From NCBI RefSeq assembly GCF_017884005.1, contig NZ_QFAY01000032.1, positions 1-28,675 on the forward strand: DNA of 28,675 bases. Direction: 5' to 3'. Below, piece by piece: positions 25,460 to 28,675 of the stretch (its first letter is position 1; each line of letters opens with the position of its first letter). Made by a program: the position numbers and the translations under genes. The DNA comes from Streptococcus panodentis. Its GTDB lineage: Bacteria; Bacillota; Bacilli; Lactobacillales; Streptococcaceae. The notes beneath the pieces were generated by a model, which had not been told where the DNA came from, did no database searches, and saw nothing but the letters and a program-made list of their open reading frames with translations.

Positions 25460-25549
25460 ATGAAAAAAATAATGTACAATTTAATTTTACTGGCAGTAGC
25501 GTTAATAGTTACTACAAGTGTGTTTCCATGGTGGTGGCCATGGGGGTAA
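25460..25549 (+). CDS. Short hydrophobic peptide pheromone precursor, Trp-rich (29 aa)
   Basis: The frame reads MKKIMYNLILL, a hydrophobic stretch AVALIVTTSV, and ends FPWWWPWG-stop. A strong AGGGAGGG lies five bases before the ATG, and a promoter with an operator-like inverted repeat lies upstream. A basic start, hydrophobic middle and short distinctive C-terminus are the hallmarks of SHP precursors, and the gene diverges from rgg. Known: RtgS of S. pneumoniae has a Trp-X-Trp pheromone read by an Rgg-like regulator, and ComS/XIP carries Trp-Trp. Here W-W-W and W-P-W both fit Trp-X-Trp. Inferred: the C-terminal 7-10 residues are the mature signal, reimported by the Ami/Opp permease and sensed by the adjacent Rgg. 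It is far below usual gene-length cut-offs. Confidence 0.82.
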   Translation: MKKIMYNLILLAVALIVTTSVFPWWWPWG

Positions 25550-25640
25550 AGTGAATAGCATAGGAAAGGAGTGAGTCCAATGGACTAAATAATTTAAATT
25601 GTTGGATTATGATATTGTAAAAGAAGAGAGGTTGCATAGT
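25550..25640 (+). other. Leader between pheromone and bacteriocin genes, with palindrome and 2-codon frame
   Basis: AGTCCA-A-TGGACT (25574-25586) is a perfect palindrome. It contains ATG GAC TAA (25580-25588), a two-codon frame preceded by AAAGGAG (25565-25571). No terminator or clear promoter is visible, so read-through from the shp promoter into the bacteriocin gene is likely. Confidence 0.5.
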
Positions 25641-25976
25641 ATGAAAAGGAAACGTAGTAAAACAATAATTACTATATTTACACTCTTATTAACTCTCGTA
25701 ATAGGGGAGATAGCAATTGCTGCCACACATGGTAACTATTCAAACGGTGTAAGAAGTACAGAACATTATCAACTATACTATCATGGTGAAGCTTGGACTA
25801 CTAGAAATGGGAATACTACTTGGATTCGTTATTATAGGAATAATACTTATTTAGGTGGTGCCGTTGCAATGAAGGATTCTTGGAGACCTGCTAGTGACAG
25901 GGTATATGCAGCTGTAACTGTTTGGGATTCAATGAATCCATGGGCAGCAAAAACAATTTACAGATATAAATTTTAA
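25641..25976 (+). CDS. Secreted lactococcin-972-like bacteriocin
   Basis: The product has 111 residues. The N-terminus KRKRSK plus a hydrophobic core (about 8-24, ending EIAIAA) is a Sec signal peptide, cleaved near residue 27 or 28. The mature part, about 83 residues, has no Cys, is rich in Tyr, Trp, Asn and Thr, and reads THGNYSNGVRSTEHYQLYYH at its start and TIYRYKF at its end. Known: lactococcin 972 is a Cys-free, Sec-exported, lipid II-binding bacteriocin with a Gly-Val-Ser/Tyr-rich start and Tyr-rich end, encoded beside an ABC module. The same features and neighbours suggest a divergent member. The ATG at 25641 is preferred over a TTG 14 codons earlier because AGAGAGG lies at 25625-25631 and it yields a proper signal peptide. 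The alternative is an unrelated secreted effector. Confidence 0.62.
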   Translation: MKRKRSKTIITIFTLLLTLVIGEIAIAATHGNYSNGVRSTEHYQLYYHGEAWTTRNGNTTWIRYYRNNTYLGGAVAMKDSWRPASDRVYAAVTVWDSMNPWAAKTIYRYKF

Positions 25977-25996
25977 TACGATAATGAATAGGAGAG

Positions 25997-26401
25997 ATGA
26001 TGAGACTATTTAACAATCAATATTGGCATCAAATTGCAGTACTAGATAGTTTGACGGTTTTCATTATTTCTCTTTTTGTTTACAGTCAGAAAGGATATTT
26101 TTGGATTCCTTTATTTTTTACTTTTTTTAATGTTATTATGTTAATTGTTATAAATAAAAAGTATCAGAAACAATTTATCATTTATCATATTTTAGGTAAG
26201 TCGCATACAAATTTTGTTGATCAGTATTTAAAATGGCATTTCTACAATTTGTTGATTAGTTATCTTATTAGTACCGTAATGTATCTTATTTTGCATCTAG
26301 CTAAGGATATAAGATTAATATTGATTTTTTTGTTATGGGTACTAATTATGTTTACCATCAATATTTGGATTTATGCTATATCTATAGGAAGAATTCTATG
26401 A
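25997..26401 (+). CDS. Four-helix membrane protein, short permease-like subunit of the ABC module
   Basis: The protein has 134 residues and is strongly hydrophobic, with segments at about 14-31 (VLDSLTVFIISLFVYSQ), 33-53 (FWIPLFFTFFNVIMLIVIN), 83-102 (FYNLLISYLISTVMYLILHL) and 106-130. A cytoplasmic loop YHILGKSHTNFVDQYLKWH between helices 2 and 3 resembles the coupling-region loop of MacB/FtsX-like and bacteriocin-associated (DUF1430-like) permeases. TAGGAGAG precedes the two adjacent ATG codons at 25997. It overlaps the next gene by ATGA. It probably forms a heteromeric permease with it. Not recognised as a named family. Confidence 0.75.
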   Translation: MMRLFNNQYWHQIAVLDSLTVFIISLFVYSQKGYFWIPLFFTFFNVIMLIVINKKYQKQFIIYHILGKSHTNFVDQYLKWHFYNLLISYLISTVMYLILHLAKDIRLILIFLLWVLIMFTINIWIYAISIGRIL

Positions 26402-27255
26402 AAAATATCTATTTTCTTATTTTAAAAAAACGCTGGTTCTTATTTACTATTCTATTTCTACTCGTTTTTCTAACAAATAGTGTTCTTTGGAATGAAAGCA
26501 CACAATTGATTCGCAGATATCCAGCTATTGAAAGGTTAAAGATAGAGGCAGATAAAGGGAGCTATGAGTCGCTTTATATTCCGGAAGCTGACGAAACAGG
26601 GGCTCTTATTTCCATCAGTATGGAGGAGAGAAATGAATTATATCATACACTTTTGACTGCTTTAAGAGATGGCAGAGCAATTTATAGAAATAAAATTGCT
26701 TATATTGAAAAAGGTGAAAAACTTCAATTACTTACAGCAACAAAACTTAAAGATGTATTCTCAAAAGAAGAGTTAAGCGAACATTTTTTAAATGATATAT
26801 TGTTTCAGAAATCTAGAGATAATAAGGAATTGTTTAAAAAAATAATAGCAATTAATCAAGCATTCAGTATAAGAACAATGAAAGAGTCTTATCAAGTTGA
26901 GAAAGATTATTATATGAATAATTTTTATTTTGCTGTAGCTTTTTCATGTTTATTGCTTACATTTGCATTTTTTATATTATATTGGTTGCTTTCAGCATCA
27001 ATAAAGATTTGTCAAGGAGAGTTAAGACTATTACGGGTGATTGGTGCAGGGGAAAGATGGCTAAGAGGACGTTTTCTAATTTTATTTTCGATTCCGATTG
27101 TGATGGGTTTTATAGGAATGGTGCTTTTTATATTTGCTATTGGATTAAACTTTATTTTGGCGGACTGGATCTATTTACTTGTCTTTAACTTACTCTTTAT
27201 TATTTCAGCTCATGTTAATATATCCAGGCATACGAAAGGAGTTTTCAATGCTTAA
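26398..27255 (+). CDS. FtsX/MacB-like permease with extracellular domain
   Basis: The protein has 285 residues and MacB-like topology: one N-terminal helix (about 14-31, RWFLFTILFLLVFLTNSV), an extracytoplasmic domain of about 140 residues, then three helices (about 178-200, 228-252 and 256-277). The loop ELRLLRVIGAGERWLRGRF before the last two helices is typical of FtsX-like permeases, where it contacts the ATPase. The ATG at 26398 overlaps the previous stop (ATGA), so I choose it over one 21 codons earlier. The ABC ATPase gene overlaps its 3' end by eight bases. In lactococcin-972-type loci a single larger permease is usual; here the function seems divided between two small proteins. Likely role: immunity, or removal of the bacteriocin from the membrane. 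Confidence 0.75.
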   Translation: MKNIYFLILKKRWFLFTILFLLVFLTNSVLWNESTQLIRRYPAIERLKIEADKGSYESLYIPEADETGALISISMEERNELYHTLLTALRDGRAIYRNKIAYIEKGEKLQLLTATKLKDVFSKEELSEHFLNDILFQKSRDNKELFKKIIAINQAFSIRTMKESYQVEKDYYMNNFYFAVAFSCLLLTFAFFILYWLLSASIKICQGELRLLRVIGAGERWLRGRFLILFSIPIVMGFIGMVLFIFAIGLNFILADWIYLLVFNLLFIISAHVNISRHTKGVFNA

Positions 27256-27907
27256 ACTAGAGAAAATTTGCAAAAAATATGACAATAAGAATATTTTTCG
27301 TAAAGTAAATTTTCGGGCTTCAACAGGAGAAATTGTCCTGCTTACAGGAGAATCTGGTATTGGGAAGACGACTTTTTTGGAAATAATTGCAGGGCTAAGA
27401 AAAATAGATTCAGGAAAATACTATTATGATAATCAAGAGATTTTATGTAATGATGATGATATAATGAGTGGTTTTCGTAATAAAAATATTGGGTATATTC
27501 TACAAGACTTTGCATTAGTGGACGACTACACGGTTTTAGAAAACATAATCTTGCCAGTATTATATAGTCGATTTTTTAGCAAAGAGGAAGCTATTTTAAG
27601 AGCTAAATCTTTTGCATTAAAATTTTATTTAGAGAAAGAATTGGATAAGAAAGTAAGATTTATTTCAGGTGGACAAAAACAAAGAGTTGCGATTATTCGA
27701 AGCTTAATATTAAATCCAGAAATAATACTCGCAGATGAACCTACAACCAACTTAGATAAAAACAATTTTCGATTGGTATTAGAAATGTTTCAAGAGTTAA
27801 AAAAACAAGAAAAAATTATCATTATCGCAACTCACGATGATCGTATCAAAAAAATTGCAGATAGGTCATATAAAATTGTAAATCAAGAAATTATAGAAAG
27901 TCCGTAG
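27248..27907 (+). CDS. ABC transporter ATP-binding protein (MacB/LolD-like)
   Basis: The protein has 219 residues. Walker A is GESGIGKTT (about 32-40), Q-loop YILQDFALVDDYTVLENIIL, signature ISGGQKQRVAI, Walker B IILADEPTTNLD and switch IATHDD. The VDDYTVLENIILPVLY stretch after the Q-loop is typical of the LolD/MacB (bacteriocin-immunity) class. AAAGGAG at 27235-27241 precedes the ATG, chosen over one 23 codons upstream that lies inside the permease gene and lacks a Shine-Dalgarno sequence. It is the last gene of the operon; a terminator follows at 27964. It should power the two preceding membrane proteins. Confidence 0.92.
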   Translation: MLKLEKICKKYDNKNIFRKVNFRASTGEIVLLTGESGIGKTTFLEIIAGLRKIDSGKYYYDNQEILCNDDDIMSGFRNKNIGYILQDFALVDDYTVLENIILPVLYSRFFSKEEAILRAKSFALKFYLEKELDKKVRFISGGQKQRVAIIRSLILNPEIILADEPTTNLDKNNFRLVLEMFQELKKQEKIIIIATHDDRIKKIADRSYKIVNQEIIESP

Positions 27908-27963
27908 ATGAGATATATTTGTAAGGATGGAATAGAATTATTGGAGCTTTTTAGTTGTTTTGG

Positions 27964-27988
27964 AAAGTTGATTTATTTCAACTTTTTT
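27964..27988 (+). terminator. Terminator of the bacteriocin-ABC operon
   Basis: AAAGTTGA, loop TTTATT, TCAACTTT then TTT: a perfect 8-bp stem with a T run, 57 bases after the ATPase stop. Between 27989 and 28130 I see only AT-rich DNA without a gene. Confidence 0.8.
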
Positions 27989-28130
27989 ATTTTATAAAAA
28001 TCAAAAATAGCTAAAATTTTCTTAGTGATACGTCAGTAGATTATCATAAAAAGCATAAAATCAATATTAAACAAACAACGTTCTAAGTTTTAAATGCTTT
28101 TCAGCACTTATTTTCTCGCAACTTTAAGTC

Positions 28131-28541
28131 TTATGTATTTTTCTGCATCCAAATCTTTTCCTTGATAAAGATGCGCAGCTCAGAGAAGAGCATGAAGAGG
28201 GTGGAGATGAGGAAGCCCGCCATAAAGATATGGTGCAAGTAAGCAAAGACACCAATATAAACCAAGATGGAAAAAAGGTAGAGAATGACTAAGTAATGCC
28301 ATTTCTTAGCTTTACTGTCTTCGATGACCTTTTTCTCCAAGCGCTCATCTTCCCTGATGAGTGTATCCAGACTGATATCAAACTCCCGACTGATAGCGAT
28401 GAGATTTCCAATATCAGGGATACCTTTTTCGCTTTCCCAGCGGGCAATGGCGGAGCGGGAAACCTTGAGCCTTTCTGCCAAAGCCTCCTGAGTGAGTTGA
28501 TTTTGTTGACGAATATCTTTGAGAACTTGTGAAATTTTCAT
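28131..28541 (-). CDS. XRE-family regulator with two membrane helices (second copy of this type)
   Basis: The protein has 136 residues. The HTH_3 domain (about 5-60) reads LKDIRQQNQLTQEALAERLK, then VSRSAIARWESEKGIPDIGN. After a charged linker (EDERLEKKVIEDSKAKKWH) come two hydrophobic segments (about 84-103 VILYLFSILVYIGVFAYLHH and 105-123), then a basic tail. The design is the same as that of the gene at 22681-23169, but the sequences are clearly different. AAAGGAG lies upstream of the start at 28541. Base composition is mixed and less AT-rich than the island before it, so it may mark the island's far side. Target unknown. Confidence 0.85.
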   Translation of the reverse strand: MKISQVLKDIRQQNQLTQEALAERLKVSRSAIARWESEKGIPDIGNLIAISREFDISLDTLIREDERLEKKVIEDSKAKKWHYLVILYLFSILVYIGVFAYLHHIFMAGFLISTLFMLFSELRIFIKEKIWMQKNT

Positions 28542-28675
28542 GATGAACTCCTTTCTTTAAATAAAAATATTTAGAGGATATCCTTTTTTCATCTTTATTA
28601 CTCAAACTTGTAACCTCAAAAACAGCCTTAACCCCTTGCACTATCTAGGTTTAGAGTACAAAAAATAGCATAACC
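28542..28675. other. Upstream region of the last XRE gene
   Basis: No gene. It contains the perfect 10-bp palindrome AGGATATCCT (28574-28583), about 35 bases before the XRE start and a possible autoregulatory site. No convincing promoter pair was found. Confidence 0.4.

Noticed and set aside
25997..27255. A single frameshifted permease gene
   Set aside because: Each frame has its own start and topology and they overlap by ATGA as normal coupled genes do, so I treat them as two genes, while noting the possible ancestral fusion.
27908..27997. 29-codon frame directly after the ATPase stop
   Set aside because: No Shine-Dalgarno sequence and its 3' half is the operon terminator; the sequence is AT-rich filler.

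Overview
The window is a chromosomal segment of a Streptococcus, most likely from the oral sanguinis/gordonii/cristatus/mitis-type species. This rests on gene content and order (argS/argR/mutS, mutL/ruvA/tag, malR/malQ/glgP), on streptococcal families (Rgg, LytTR+DUF3021, LXG/TipC, NrdI) and on a roughly 104-bp intergenic repeat that I recognise as common in this genus. Species cannot be fixed from sequence reading alone.

Layout. (1) 1-1793: the 3' part of an LXG-type (type VII secretion) polymorphic toxin and its probable TipC-family immunity gene, both AT-rich. (2) 1917-4986: a small membrane protein, aspS, and a YitT-family membrane protein overlapping aspS by 14 nt. (3) 4986-5665: no confident gene. 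It holds a hairpin terminator, a 49-bp tandem repeat array that begins inside that terminator, a perfect 26-bp AT palindrome and degenerate repeat pieces. (4) 5666-13139: an alpha-glucan catabolism cluster. malR and pulA run leftward; malQ and glgP run rightward from a shared 583-bp control region with three operator-like sites. (5) 13140-14109: a small membrane protein gene with its own good promoter, enclosed by two inverted ~104-bp repeat copies. (6) 14141-16913: nrdI, argS (leftward) and argR. (7) 16978-24513: mismatch and other DNA repair genes mutS, mutL, ruvA and tag, interrupted by two leftward regulatory modules: a LytTR regulator + DUF3021 membrane protein pair between mutS and mutL, and an XRE regulator with two membrane helices between mutL and ruvA. 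(8) 24523-27988: a clearly AT-rich island with an Rgg regulator, a divergent unannotated 29-codon gene for a tryptophan-rich short hydrophobic peptide, a secreted lactococcin-972-like protein, two small permease-like proteins and an ABC ATPase. (9) 28131-28541: a second XRE regulator with membrane helices, leftward.

How the genes work together. malR/pulA/malQ/glgP debranch, rearrange and phosphorolyse internalised maltodextrin or glycogen. The LytTR/DUF3021 pair has the form of a membrane-inhibitor/activator switch; two 12-bp direct repeats with 21-bp period lie just upstream of its own promoter, as expected for positive autoregulation. The most exciting system is the Rgg island: regulator, peptide pheromone ending FPWWWPWG, secreted antibacterial-like protein and ABC module, arranged as a self-contained quorum-sensing-controlled bacteriocin locus. 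The pheromone gene is too short for ordinary gene calling.
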